The notes under the pieces: model-generated
What the model was told of the DNA's origin: nothing
Database searches by the model: none
The model's input: the letters and a program-made list of their open reading frames with translations, nothing else
Made by a program: the position numbers and the translations under genes
NCBI RefSeq assembly: GCF_028290435.1
Contig: NZ_JAQGJV010000009.1
Span: forward strand, 1 to 64,000
Source: Devosia sp.
Lineage (GTDB): Bacteria; Pseudomonadota; Alphaproteobacteria; Rhizobiales; Devosiaceae
DNA length: 64,000 nt
Direction of reading: 5' to 3'
In this document: positions 51,103 through 60,612 of the stretch, piece by piece
Layout: each line of letters opens with the position of its first letter
How positions within the stretch are numbered: position 1 is the stretch's first letter

Positions 51103-52100
51103 GCGACGCCCCTGACCTGGGGCACGCCCAACCCATCGAGCCGCACCGGCCGCGCCGCAGCATCCGAGCGCTGGCCCGAACGCAGGGTCGACGAGCGCGC
51201 GCGTGGATTGCGGCCCAGTTCGGCCTCGCCGGCCTTGACGGGTTTGCGAACCTCGATCCAGCGGCGCGCCTCGCTCTCGACCTGTGGCAGGTGACGCGAT
51301 TGGGTCGGACCGCCCTTGTCGGGATCGAAGAAGCGCTTGGCGATGCGGTCTTCCAGCGAATGGAAGGTGATGACCGCCAGCCGGCCACCCTCGGGCAACA
51401 GGCGCTCGGCGGCGAACAGGCCCTCGACCAGTTGGTCGAACTCGCCATTGACCGCGATGCGGAGCGCCTGGAAACTGCGCGTTGCCGGATGGGCATCGCC
51501 CGGCTTGCGGCCGATGGCCTTCTCGATGATTTTTGCCAGTTCCAGCGTCGTGGTGATGGGTGCCGTCTCGCGGGCCGCGACAATGAACTGTGCAATGCGG
51601 CGCGATTTGCGTTCTTCGCCAAAGGCATAGAGCAGGTTGGCCAGCGGCTCGGCATCGAGCGTATTGACCAAGTCGGCCGCGCTCTCGCCCTGCCCGCTCA
51701 TGCGCATGTCGAGCGGCCCGTCGCGCATGAAGGAGAAGCCGCGATCGGCCTCATCAAGCTGCATTGAGCTGACGCCGATATCCAGCACTACGCCATCGAT
51801 GGGGCCATGCTCGGCCGCCAGCGTGTCCAATTGGGAAAACGTGCCGGCCACGAAGGTGAAGCTGTCGGGAAATTGCGCCAGGAGCGCATCGGCGAACAGC
51901 TTGACGCTAGGGTCGCGATCAATCGCCACCACATGGGCGCCCGCCTGCAGCAGCGCGCGCGAATATCCACCCGCTCCAAACGTGCCGTCGACGATTCGCG
52001 CGCCGGCCAGGGGGGCAAGCGCGGCAATCACTTCATCGAGCAGCACCGGAATATGGGGTCCGGTATTCTCACTGGTATCGGGCAGGGAACGCTTGCCCAT
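51099..52100 (-). CDS. rsmH: 16S rRNA (cytosine(1402)-N(4))-methyltransferase
   Basis: HIPVLLDEVIAAL, DGTFGAGGYSRALL, DIGVSSMQLDEADRGFSF; ORF extends to 52160. Confidence 0.96.
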   Translation of the reverse strand: MGKRSLPDTSENTGPHIPVLLDEVIAALAPLAGARIVDGTFGAGGYSRALLQAGAHVVAIDRDPSVKLFADALLAQFPDSFTFVAGTFSQLDTLAAEHGPIDGVVLDIGVSSMQLDEADRGFSFMRDGPLDMRMSGQGESAADLVNTLDAEPLANLLYAFGEERKSRRIAQFIVAARETAPITTTLELAKIIEKAIGRKPGDAHPATRSFQALRIAVNGEFDQLVEGLFAAERLLPEGGRLAVITFHSLEDRIAKRFFDPDKGGPTQSRHLPQVESEARRWIEVRKPVKAGEAELGRNPRARSSTLRSGQRSDAAARPVRLDGLGVPQVRGVA

Positions 52101-52327
52101 CTGGCGAACTCCAAGACCGGCCGACAGGACCGGTATGCATAGTGTTCGCACTTTGACCAAGACGTTTTAAGATTCTGTTTCCCATTCGGGGTTTGGCGCG
52201 ATGTTTCGCTCATCGCCCCATCGTCATCCGTTGAAAACCGGACAAAACCCGCGCAATTAAACTTTGCATATTGCCCCACTTTGCCCTTTGCGCCATGAAC
52301 GTGCACCACTGTGAAGGAACGCCTTGA

Positions 52328-53818
52328 ATGCCCATTTCCGGCAATGCCTTGGTCCGCTCGACCGCAGCCCTGCTGCTGGTCGGCTTGCTGGCATTGGCCG
52401 CAATCGTTGGCACCACGATATGGCTGGTCGAACGCAACCAGGTTTATTTCGACCAAGGCCTGCAAGCGCGCATTGCCCGTTCGGCCACCGTCAATTTGCG
52501 CAATGCCTTGCAGAACGCCGAAACCGGCCAACGCGGTTTCCTGCTGACCGGCGAAGAACGCTATCTGGAGCCGTACAACGACGCACTGCCGCAGATCCCT
52601 GATCTGCTGGAGCGTTTCAACACGGTGCAGAAGTCCTATCCCGAGGCCGCAGCGTCGGTCGCCGCGCTGAACGCCGGGGTGGCCGACAAGCTCTCAGAAC
52701 TGGCCGAGACCATTGCGCTGACGCGGGCCGGCAAACGCGACGAGGCCATGGCCATCGTCGAGACCGATCGTGGCAAGGACGCCATGGACGAGGCCCGCAC
52801 CCTGTTCGATGGCATCATCACCGCCGCCGACGATCGCATAGTGACCGGCATCGAGGATCAGCGCGGCTCGACCAATGCGCTGCGCTGGGTCACCATCATC
52901 GGCGCCTTCGTCATCTTCGTGGTGGTGGGCGGCTCGGCCGTGACCGTCATGGCCTATACGCGCGACATCGCCAAGGCGCGCGCCGACCTCGAAGCCGCCA
53001 ATGCCGGCCTCGAAGACCGGGTGCGCGAGCGAACGGACGACCTCGGCAAGGCCAACGAGGAAATCCAGCGTTTCGCCTATATCGTGACCCACGACCTGCG
53101 CGCGCCGCTGGTCAATATCATGGGCTTCACCGCCGAGCTGGAGGGCACCGTCGGCACGCTGCAGGCCTATATGAACGGCCATGATGACGGCGACGATCCG
53201 CGCTGGAACGACGCACGGCTTGCCGCCACCGAGGACCTGCCCGAAGCCATCGGCTTTATCCGCTCCTCCACCCGCAAGATGGACGGCCTGATCAACGCCA
53301 TCCTCAAGATTTCGCGCGAAGGACGCCGCCAACTGCGCCCCGAACAGCTCGACCTCAACGACGTCATTGAAACCTCGACCGCGGCCGTGCATCACCAGAT
53401 CAGCGAAAACGGCGGCTCGGTGACGAGCGACGTGAAGGTGCCACGCATCATCTCGGACAAGCTGTCGCTGGAGCAGATTCTGGGTAACCTGCTGGATAAT
53501 GCCGTCAAATACCAGGATACCGCCCGTCCGCTGACCATCATGGTTCGGGCGGCCCTTGCCGCCGGCAATCGTATCCTCATCGACGTGCAGGACAATGGCC
53601 GCGGCATTGCCAGCACCGACCATGAACGCGTGTTCGAGCTGTTCCGCCGCTCCGGCGCCCAGAGCCAGCCCGGCGAGGGCATCGGCCTGGCGCATGTGCG
53701 CACCATGGTGCGCAGCCTGGGCGGCGAGATCACGCTGGTTTCCGAACTCGGGACCGGCACTACTTTTACCATCAGTCTGCCGCGCGATCTGCGCAACTAC
53801 GTCGGGAGCGTCCAATGA
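52328..53818 (+). CDS. CHASE3-domain sensor histidine kinase
   Basis: NAETGQRGFLLTGEERYLEPYNDA (CHASE3), FAYIVTHDLRAPLVNIMGFTAELE (HisKA), HATPase motifs. Confidence 0.93.
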   Translation: MPISGNALVRSTAALLLVGLLALAAIVGTTIWLVERNQVYFDQGLQARIARSATVNLRNALQNAETGQRGFLLTGEERYLEPYNDALPQIPDLLERFNTVQKSYPEAAASVAALNAGVADKLSELAETIALTRAGKRDEAMAIVETDRGKDAMDEARTLFDGIITAADDRIVTGIEDQRGSTNALRWVTIIGAFVIFVVVGGSAVTVMAYTRDIAKARADLEAANAGLEDRVRERTDDLGKANEEIQRFAYIVTHDLRAPLVNIMGFTAELEGTVGTLQAYMNGHDDGDDPRWNDARLAATEDLPEAIGFIRSSTRKMDGLINAILKISREGRRQLRPEQLDLNDVIETSTAAVHHQISENGGSVTSDVKVPRIISDKLSLEQILGNLLDNAVKYQDTARPLTIMVRAALAAGNRILIDVQDNGRGIASTDHERVFELFRRSGAQSQPGEGIGLAHVRTMVRSLGGEITLVSELGTGTTFTISLPRDLRNYVGSVQ

Positions 53819-54261
53819 GCAACGAAGCCAAGCCGGTCACTATCGTCATGATCGAGGACGACGAAGGCCATGCCCGCCTGATCGAGAAGAATATCCGCCG
53901 CGCCGGTGTCTCCAACGAGATCATCCCCTTCACCAATGGCACCGAAGCGCTGGCCTTCCTGCTGGGTCCCGATGGCTCGGGGCTGGTCAACAAGGGCCGG
54001 CAATTGCTGATCCTGCTCGACCTTAACCTGCCCGACATGACGGGCGTCGATATCCTCGAGAAGGTCAAGGGCAACGACCACACCCGCTGCGCGCCGGTCG
54101 TGGTGCTGACCACCACCGATGACCAGCGCGAAATCCAGCGCTGCTACGACCTGGGCGCCAATGTCTACATCACCAAGCCGGTGAACTATGATGGCTTCGC
54201 CAATGCCATCAAGCAGCTCGGCCTCTTCTTCTCGGTCATGCAGATACCGAAGGCCGACTGA
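53815..54261 (+). CDS. Single-domain response regulator (Rcp1-like)
   Basis: VMIEDDEGHARLIEKNIRRAG, LLDLNLPDMTGVDIL. Confidence 0.94.
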   Translation: MSNEAKPVTIVMIEDDEGHARLIEKNIRRAGVSNEIIPFTNGTEALAFLLGPDGSGLVNKGRQLLILLDLNLPDMTGVDILEKVKGNDHTRCAPVVVLTTTDDQREIQRCYDLGANVYITKPVNYDGFANAIKQLGLFFSVMQIPKAD

Positions 54262-54264
54262 TCC

Positions 54265-55296
54265 ATGCCCAACCGCACCCCGCGCGTGCTCTATATCGAT
54301 GACGATCCCGGCCTTGCGCGCCTCGTGCAAAAGGCCATGGAGCGGCGCGGCTACTTGTTCGAGCATGCCGCCACGGGCGAAGCCGGCCTCGCCCGGATCG
54401 CACTGGGCGGCATCGATGTCGTCGTCCTCGACCACTATCTGCCCACCGGCACCGGCCTCGACGTACTGGCCGCGATGGCGACGCTCAGCGACCACCCGGC
54501 TGTGGTTTATGTCACCGGCTCCGCCGAAACCGCCGTCGCCGTCGCCGCGCTGAAATCGGGCGCCAGCGACTATGTGGCCAAGAGCCTCGACGACGACCTC
54601 ATGGAATTGCTGGCCTCGGCCATTGACCACGCCGTCGAACGCGTCCGCCTCAACCGGGCCAAATTGCTGGCTGAGCGGGAAATACGCGAGGCCCGCGAGC
54701 GCGCCGAAATGCTCTTGGGCGAGGTCAATCACCGCGTCGCCAATAGCTTGGCCATGGTGGCAGCGCTCGTTGGCCTGCAGGCCAATGCCGTGCAGAACGC
54801 CGAGGCCAAGAATGCGCTGGCCGAAACCCAGGCCCGCATTTCCGCCATCGCGGGCGTGCACCGCCACCTCTACACCTCCGACGACGTCCGCACCGTCGAG
54901 ATCGGCGATTATCTGCGCAGCCTCGCCGGTGAACTCGATGCCTCCATGAAGGCCGCCGGCCATCACGCGCTGATCAATGTCGAAGCCGTCAGCTTCCCCC
55001 TTGCCACCGAAAAAGCCGCCTCGGTCGGCGTCATCGTCACCGAACTCGTCACCAACGCGATGAAGTACGCCTATCGCGACACCCAGCAGGGCGAAGTGCG
55101 CATCCGGCTGGTTCGCGTCGGCGAGGGTGTCGAACTGCGCGTCGAAGACGACGGGATCGGTTGGGACGGCACCGGCACTCCCCAGGGCACGGGCCTGGGC
55201 AGCCGCATCGTCAAAGCCATGGCCCATAGCCTGGGCGCGACTGTGAGCTATGGCGGCGGCGGCGGCACGAGTGTGTCACTGCGATTTGCCGGATAG
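54265..55296 (+). CDS. REC domain fused to HWE/HisKA_2-type histidine kinase
   Basis: LYIDDDPGLARLVQKAM receiver; LLGEVNHRVANSLAMVAALVGLQ kinase; C-terminal HATPase. Confidence 0.92.
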   Translation: MPNRTPRVLYIDDDPGLARLVQKAMERRGYLFEHAATGEAGLARIALGGIDVVVLDHYLPTGTGLDVLAAMATLSDHPAVVYVTGSAETAVAVAALKSGASDYVAKSLDDDLMELLASAIDHAVERVRLNRAKLLAEREIREARERAEMLLGEVNHRVANSLAMVAALVGLQANAVQNAEAKNALAETQARISAIAGVHRHLYTSDDVRTVEIGDYLRSLAGELDASMKAAGHHALINVEAVSFPLATEKAASVGVIVTELVTNAMKYAYRDTQQGEVRIRLVRVGEGVELRVEDDGIGWDGTGTPQGTGLGSRIVKAMAHSLGATVSYGGGGGTSVSLRFAG

Positions 55297-55408
55297 TCCG
55301 TGGTCGGCGTTGTTTCCACGCTGCGCTCGCAAAAGCGCGTCTGTGCGATTCAAAGTTTTTTGATGGAAATCGGCAGCGCCACCGTGTAGCGGAGGGCCCG
55401 AGGACGCA

Positions 55409-55765
55409 ATGGCACAACGCAATACCTATTTGGCGGAGTTGACGCGGGCACTGATGGTGCTGGCGCTGATCCTGCTGAATTTGGGCCACCAGACCGTTCC
55501 CGCCCAAGCCGGACCGGTTGGCTACCAAAGCGTCAGCGCCTACACCGCCTTTTGCGGTTCCCCCGACGCTCCCGAGCGGATGGGCCACACCGCGTGCCAC
55601 GCCTGCCGCATCGGCGCAGGCGCCGACCTGCCACAGCCTCCCGCTTATGGCGAGCGGCTGGCGCTGCGCACCGAAGCCCTCGTTTACGTGGCGCCCACTG
55701 CGTCTGCGCGACAGCAATGGCCGACAACCCTGCAGCCTATACGCGGACCGCCCTCGCTCGCTTGA
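55409..55765 (+). CDS. DUF2946-like small Cys-rich protein
   Basis: TM segment plus HTACHACRIGAGADLP (CxxC) and C-terminal RGPP motif; upstream of PepSY gene. Confidence 0.65.
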   Translation: MAQRNTYLAELTRALMVLALILLNLGHQTVPAQAGPVGYQSVSAYTAFCGSPDAPERMGHTACHACRIGAGADLPQPPAYGERLALRTEALVYVAPTASARQQWPTTLQPIRGPPSLA

Positions 55766-55841
55766 GCCGCCGATCCGCCCCTTTGCATCTGCAGCTTCGC
55801 CGCCGCCCCGAGCGCGCGCGTCCCTATTTGGATAATACTCG

Positions 55842-57275
55842 ATGACCACAGTTTCAACCGAGGCCGCGCCGGCCGATAGCCGCGTCAGCTCTCGCCTCTA
55901 TCGTGCCGTCTGGCGTTGGCACTTCTATGCCGGCCTCTTCGTCGTACCGTTCTTCATCATCCTGGCCTGCACCGGCATGATCATGCTCTACGGCAATTCC
56001 GTGCAGACCATGCTGGGGCCGCGACACTTCGTGGCGCCAACCGCGACACCGGCGTCCCTGGTGGCTCAAGCCGATGCCGCGGCGGCGGCGATCCCCGGCG
56101 GCACCGTCTCCATGTACGTGCAGCCATCCACGCTCGATCAGGCCAGCCTCTTCATCGTCACCGCCGCCGACGGTGCGCACATCGTTGCCGTCAACCCGGC
56201 CGATACGGCCGTGATCGCTGACTACCGTCAGGATGGCGTGCTGTTCAACTGGGCTTCCAAAATCCATGGCACCCTGCTGCTGGGCGACTTTGGCGACCAC
56301 GTATTGGAGATCGCCGCAGGCCTGGGGATCATCCTGCTCCTGACCGGCCTCTATATGTGGTGGCCAAAACAGGGGCGAACGCTCAAGCGGGCCCTGACGC
56401 CGCGCCTGCTCACTGGCCGTGGCTTCTGGCGCGAACTGCATATGAGCGCAGGTGCCTATTTCGCGGTGGTGATGCTGTTCTTCCTGATATCGGGCCTGTC
56501 ATGGACAGGTGTCTGGGGCACGCAACTCGTCCAGGCCTGGAATACCTTCCCGGCCGGCAAGCTTTCTGGCCTGCCACTCTCGGATGCCAAGCATGCCAGC
56601 ATGAACCACGGCGACGAGAAGGATGTGCCCTGGACGCTGGAACAGACACCCATGCCGACGTCCCATGATCACTCGAACATGGCGGGTATGGCTGGCATGG
56701 ACGACATGGCCGGTATGGAGGGCATGGATATGTCCCCGCCAGGTGCGGTGACCCTGGATAGTGTCGCTTCGCTGGCCCGCCAGATCGGTTTTCAGGGCCA
56801 GGTGCGGATCAACATGCCGGCCGATGCGACCGGCGTCTTCACCATCTCCTCGGACTCCACCAGCGGCGATAGCAGCAACCCATTCGGCGACCGCACCGTC
56901 CATGTCGACCAGTATTCCGGAAAGGTTTTGATGGAAATCGCCTTCGCGGATTACGGCATCGGCGGCAAGGCCATGGCTGCGGGCATAGCGCTCCACCAGG
57001 GCAATCTGGGATGGTGGAACATCGTCCTCAACCTGTTCTTCTGCGCCGCCATTCTTTTCGTGTCGGTGTCGGGGATCATCATGTGGTGGATGCGCCGGCC
57101 CAAAGGTCGATTCGCCGCCCCGCTCTATCCCCGCCAATATCGTGCGCCCTGGGCTGTGTTGGTTATTGCGCTGGCGGTCTGCCTGGCATTCCCGCTGACC
57201 GGCGCCGCCGTCCTGGTCTTCGCACTGGTCGATTTCCTGCTGCCGCTGCGCATGAAGGAAGCTGGGGCTGCGTAA
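55842..57275 (+). CDS. PepSY-associated TM helix domain protein with His/Met-rich periplasmic loop
   Basis: WHFYAGLFVVPFFIILACTGMIMLY; IHGTLLLGDFGDHVLEIAAGLGIILLLTGLYMWWP; insertion HDHSNMAGMAGMDDMAGMEGMDM. Confidence 0.92.
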   Translation: MTTVSTEAAPADSRVSSRLYRAVWRWHFYAGLFVVPFFIILACTGMIMLYGNSVQTMLGPRHFVAPTATPASLVAQADAAAAAIPGGTVSMYVQPSTLDQASLFIVTAADGAHIVAVNPADTAVIADYRQDGVLFNWASKIHGTLLLGDFGDHVLEIAAGLGIILLLTGLYMWWPKQGRTLKRALTPRLLTGRGFWRELHMSAGAYFAVVMLFFLISGLSWTGVWGTQLVQAWNTFPAGKLSGLPLSDAKHASMNHGDEKDVPWTLEQTPMPTSHDHSNMAGMAGMDDMAGMEGMDMSPPGAVTLDSVASLARQIGFQGQVRINMPADATGVFTISSDSTSGDSSNPFGDRTVHVDQYSGKVLMEIAFADYGIGGKAMAAGIALHQGNLGWWNIVLNLFFCAAILFVSVSGIIMWWMRRPKGRFAAPLYPRQYRAPWAVLVIALAVCLAFPLTGAAVLVFALVDFLLPLRMKEAGAA

Positions 57276-57284
57276 AGCTCATGA

Positions 57285-57311
57285 CCGATGCCGGCCTTAT
57301 GCCGGCATCGG
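57285..57311. terminator. Hairpin downstream of PepSY gene
   Basis: CCGATGCCGGC-CTTAT-GCCGGCATCGG, 11-bp stem; lacks T-tract. Confidence 0.5.
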
Positions 57312-57351
57312 CCGCCGCCGCAGGACGGCAACCGCGCCACCGGAAAAATCA

Positions 57352-57765
<414 letters not shown>

Positions 57766-57775
57766 ACGCTGCGCG

Positions 57776-58543
57776 TCAAGCGGGCAGCAGCGGCTGTACA
57801 CGCGGCTTGGTGATCGCCTGATAGGCCAGGTTAATGGCCGCCATCTTGGCGGTCGCTACGTCGATCAGCTCTTCGGGAACCCCCTTGGCGATCAGGCGGT
57901 CGGGATGATGCTCAGCCACCAGCAGGCGATAGACCCGCCGCACTTCGGCTGGCGGCGCATTGGGGGCAAGGCCCAGCACCAGATAGGGATCAACGCCCTC
58001 TTCCAGCATGACGTGCTGGCTGGCCATCTGCTCGAACCGCGCCGGATCGAAGCCGAAAATGTCGCTGACCGACTGCAGGTAATCCAGCTCCGCCTCATGC
58101 ACCATGCCATCGGCGGTGGCGATGAAGAACAGGCTATCGAGCACATGCTCCAGCGTTTCGGGGCTATCGTGGAAGAACCGGCCGATCTTGCGGGCATAGT
58201 GCTCGTAGCCGGCGACATCCTGCTTGGCGAGGTTGAACAGGCGCTCGACCTGCGGTTCCTGCCCGGCGGTGATCTCGACGGTCATGTTGAAGGCGCGCAC
58301 TTCGGACGCGGTCACGGCCCCATCGGCGACGGCCATCTTGGCGGCGAGCGCGATCAGCGCCAGCGTGAACGCGGCTTCGCGCCCTCCCGGCAGCCAGGTA
58401 TCGGGGTCGAGGATATTGACCACCGAGCCGACCACACCCGTGCGCTTGCTGAACGAACCGATGAACTCGGTCAGCCGATGCCAGCCATCGTGGTTTTCTT
58501 CGGGCTTGCGCACGCAGCACAACATTCTGGCAGCCTTTCCCAA
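57776..58543 (-). CDS. DjlA-like protein (TerB-type domain + DnaJ domain)
   Basis: TerB-like ALAAKMAVADGAVTASEV plus C-terminal J-domain with HPD: VYRLLVAEHHPDRLIAKG. Confidence 0.9.
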   Translation of the reverse strand: MGKAARMLCCVRKPEENHDGWHRLTEFIGSFSKRTGVVGSVVNILDPDTWLPGGREAAFTLALIALAAKMAVADGAVTASEVRAFNMTVEITAGQEPQVERLFNLAKQDVAGYEHYARKIGRFFHDSPETLEHVLDSLFFIATADGMVHEAELDYLQSVSDIFGFDPARFEQMASQHVMLEEGVDPYLVLGLAPNAPPAEVRRVYRLLVAEHHPDRLIAKGVPEELIDVATAKMAAINLAYQAITKPRVQPLLPA

Positions 58544-58648
58544 ACCAAAGCGGCCCGCGTCCGGCGACGCAGCACCGCATATGTTCGTCCAGCATATATC
58601 GTGAGAGTGCGGCGGTCCACACTCAGGAGTGCATAGCCGCTCTACGGT

Positions 58649-59518
58649 TTAGTTCACGAAGGGAAAAAACACCGCATCGTCCTGCACCGGCCCGAGATAA
58701 ACATCGCGACGCGGACGGCGGACGGCATTGCTGTCGTCATAATAGCCATCCGGGAAAGCGCGGTCGCTGGTCACTGTGGCCGACGACTTTTGCTGTCCTT
58801 GACGCCGGGCAAGGAACTCCGACAGCGGACCTGATTCCCAATCGCGCAGGTCGTCAACGACCGCCGCAGGCCGGGCATTATTGTTGGCCACCACTTCGGG
58901 GGGCAGCACGATATCGTCATTGCGCGCCGCGGTGGCCAGCGGACGGGTCACCGGCGTGGGGCGCATTGAAAGCGGCATCGGCATTGGCGCGACATTGACG
59001 GGCGTCAGCGCGGCCACTTCGACAGGATCGATGGCGACCGGCGCTTCAGGGGCCACAATCGGCTTGGCCGGGGCCACGACCGCGGTTTCAACCGGGGCAA
59101 CGACCGGCTTGGTTACGGCAGGTATAACGGGCTTGGCGGGCGCGGGTGCGACCACGGCCTGTGCCGGCTCGTCATCGCCGCCGGTGATATAGGAGGGCAA
59201 TGCCTTGCCGGAGGACAGGAAGCTGTCGACGACCGGATTGGCGGCGGCGACGGGTTTGGCAACGGCCGGCACCACGGGCCTGACCACGGCAGGTTGCGCC
59301 GGCGCAATCGCCGCCGTCTCGATCACGGGGGCATGCGGGCGCTGGCTCAGCGGCGCCGGAACCGGCGCTTCTACGCCCGGCACTTCAGCCACGGCGACGG
59401 CGAACTGGGGCTTATCGCCCATCAACTGCCGGGAAACAGCATCGGCCACCGGTATGGCGACAACGACAAACAGGCCGGCCCAAGCCAGGCCATTGGTAAT
59501 GCGGCGGTCGATCTGCAT
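58649..59518 (-). CDS. Hypothetical single-TM protein with Ala/Pro/Val-rich low-complexity region
   Basis: MQIDRRITNGLAWAGLFVVVAIPVADAVSR then PA/PV repeats. Confidence 0.7.
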   Translation of the reverse strand: MQIDRRITNGLAWAGLFVVVAIPVADAVSRQLMGDKPQFAVAVAEVPGVEAPVPAPLSQRPHAPVIETAAIAPAQPAVVRPVVPAVAKPVAAANPVVDSFLSSGKALPSYITGGDDEPAQAVVAPAPAKPVIPAVTKPVVAPVETAVVAPAKPIVAPEAPVAIDPVEVAALTPVNVAPMPMPLSMRPTPVTRPLATAARNDDIVLPPEVVANNNARPAAVVDDLRDWESGPLSEFLARRQGQQKSSATVTSDRAFPDGYYDDSNAVRRPRRDVYLGPVQDDAVFFPFVN

Positions 59519-59702
59519 GTTTCCAGTCCCGAATTGCTCCGCCCTCTCGGGCGACAAAGCCGGTTTTCATGGCCAATTTGTGAAATTGGCACCGTCTTCC
59601 ACGACACTCCCCGCGACCTGAATGGGACCTGAACGACGCTTCTTCAAGCTCGATGGCCGCCGAGCGCGGCCCTCATGGCACCAGATTATGGTGAACGCAA
59701 GG

Positions 59703-60599
59703 TTAATCGGGCCGCTTGCCTAACAGTCTCGCAAGAGCCAAAGCGAGATTTGATCGGTTGAGCGTATAGATGTGGAACTCAGTCACGCCCTCGTCGAGAA
59801 GCTCGATGACCTGCTCGGCGGCGACTGCCGAAGCCACCAGCGCATGTGTCTCCGGATCATCCTCCAGCCCCTCGAAGCGCTCGGCCATCCAGGCCGGAAT
59901 GGTCGCGCCGGTGCGGGCCGCGAAGCCTGAAATCTGCTTGAAGCTGTGGATGGGCTGGATGCCCGGCACGATCGGCGCCGTTATCCCCGCCGCGCGGGCG
60001 CGCTCGACATAGCGCAGATAATCGGCGTTCTTGAAGAACATCTGCGTAATGGCGCGGGTTGCGCCGGCATCGATCTTGCGCTTGAGATTGGCGATATCGC
60101 TGTCCCAATCCGGGCTCTGCGGATGGCGCTCCGGATAGGCGGCGACCGAGATATCGAAATCGCCGATCTTGCGAATGCCTTCCACGAGTTCGGCCGCATT
60201 GCGATAGCCATCGGGATGGGCTGTGAACGGCTGCCCGACGCCCTCCGGCGGATCGCCGCGCAGCGCCACGATGCGGGTGATGCCGGCCGCTCGGTAGCCG
60301 CGCACCACCGCATCGACCTCGTCGCGCGAGGCGCCAACGCAGGTCAGGTGCGCCGCGGCATCGACCCCGGTATCGGCCTTGATCGAAGACACCATGCGCA
60401 ACGTGCGCTCGCGCGTGCCGCCGCCGGCCCCATAGGTGACCGATACGAAACGCGGCTTGAGCGGGGCCAGCTTGTGGATCGACTCCCAGAATTTCTGCTC
60501 CATGACGTCGGTCTTGGGCGGGAAAAACTCGAAGCTGAGCTGCAGGTCGGGCCGCTTTTCCGCGGTCAAACGGCTGGCGCGGGCGTTGTCGTCGATCAT
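59703..60599 (-). CDS. metF: 5,10-methylenetetrahydrofolate reductase
   Basis: LSFEFFPPKTDVMEQKFW, FVSVTYGAGGGTRERT, HLTCVGASRDE, ITQMFFKNADYLRYVERARAAGI. Confidence 0.96.
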   Translation of the reverse strand: MIDDNARASRLTAEKRPDLQLSFEFFPPKTDVMEQKFWESIHKLAPLKPRFVSVTYGAGGGTRERTLRMVSSIKADTGVDAAAHLTCVGASRDEVDAVVRGYRAAGITRIVALRGDPPEGVGQPFTAHPDGYRNAAELVEGIRKIGDFDISVAAYPERHPQSPDWDSDIANLKRKIDAGATRAITQMFFKNADYLRYVERARAAGITAPIVPGIQPIHSFKQISGFAARTGATIPAWMAERFEGLEDDPETHALVASAVAAEQVIELLDEGVTEFHIYTLNRSNLALALARLLGKRPD

Positions 60600-60612
60600 G
60601 GTCTTAAAACTT

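Noticed and set aside
53797-55227. 476-aa minus-strand ORF
   Set aside because: Antisense to response regulator/kinase genes
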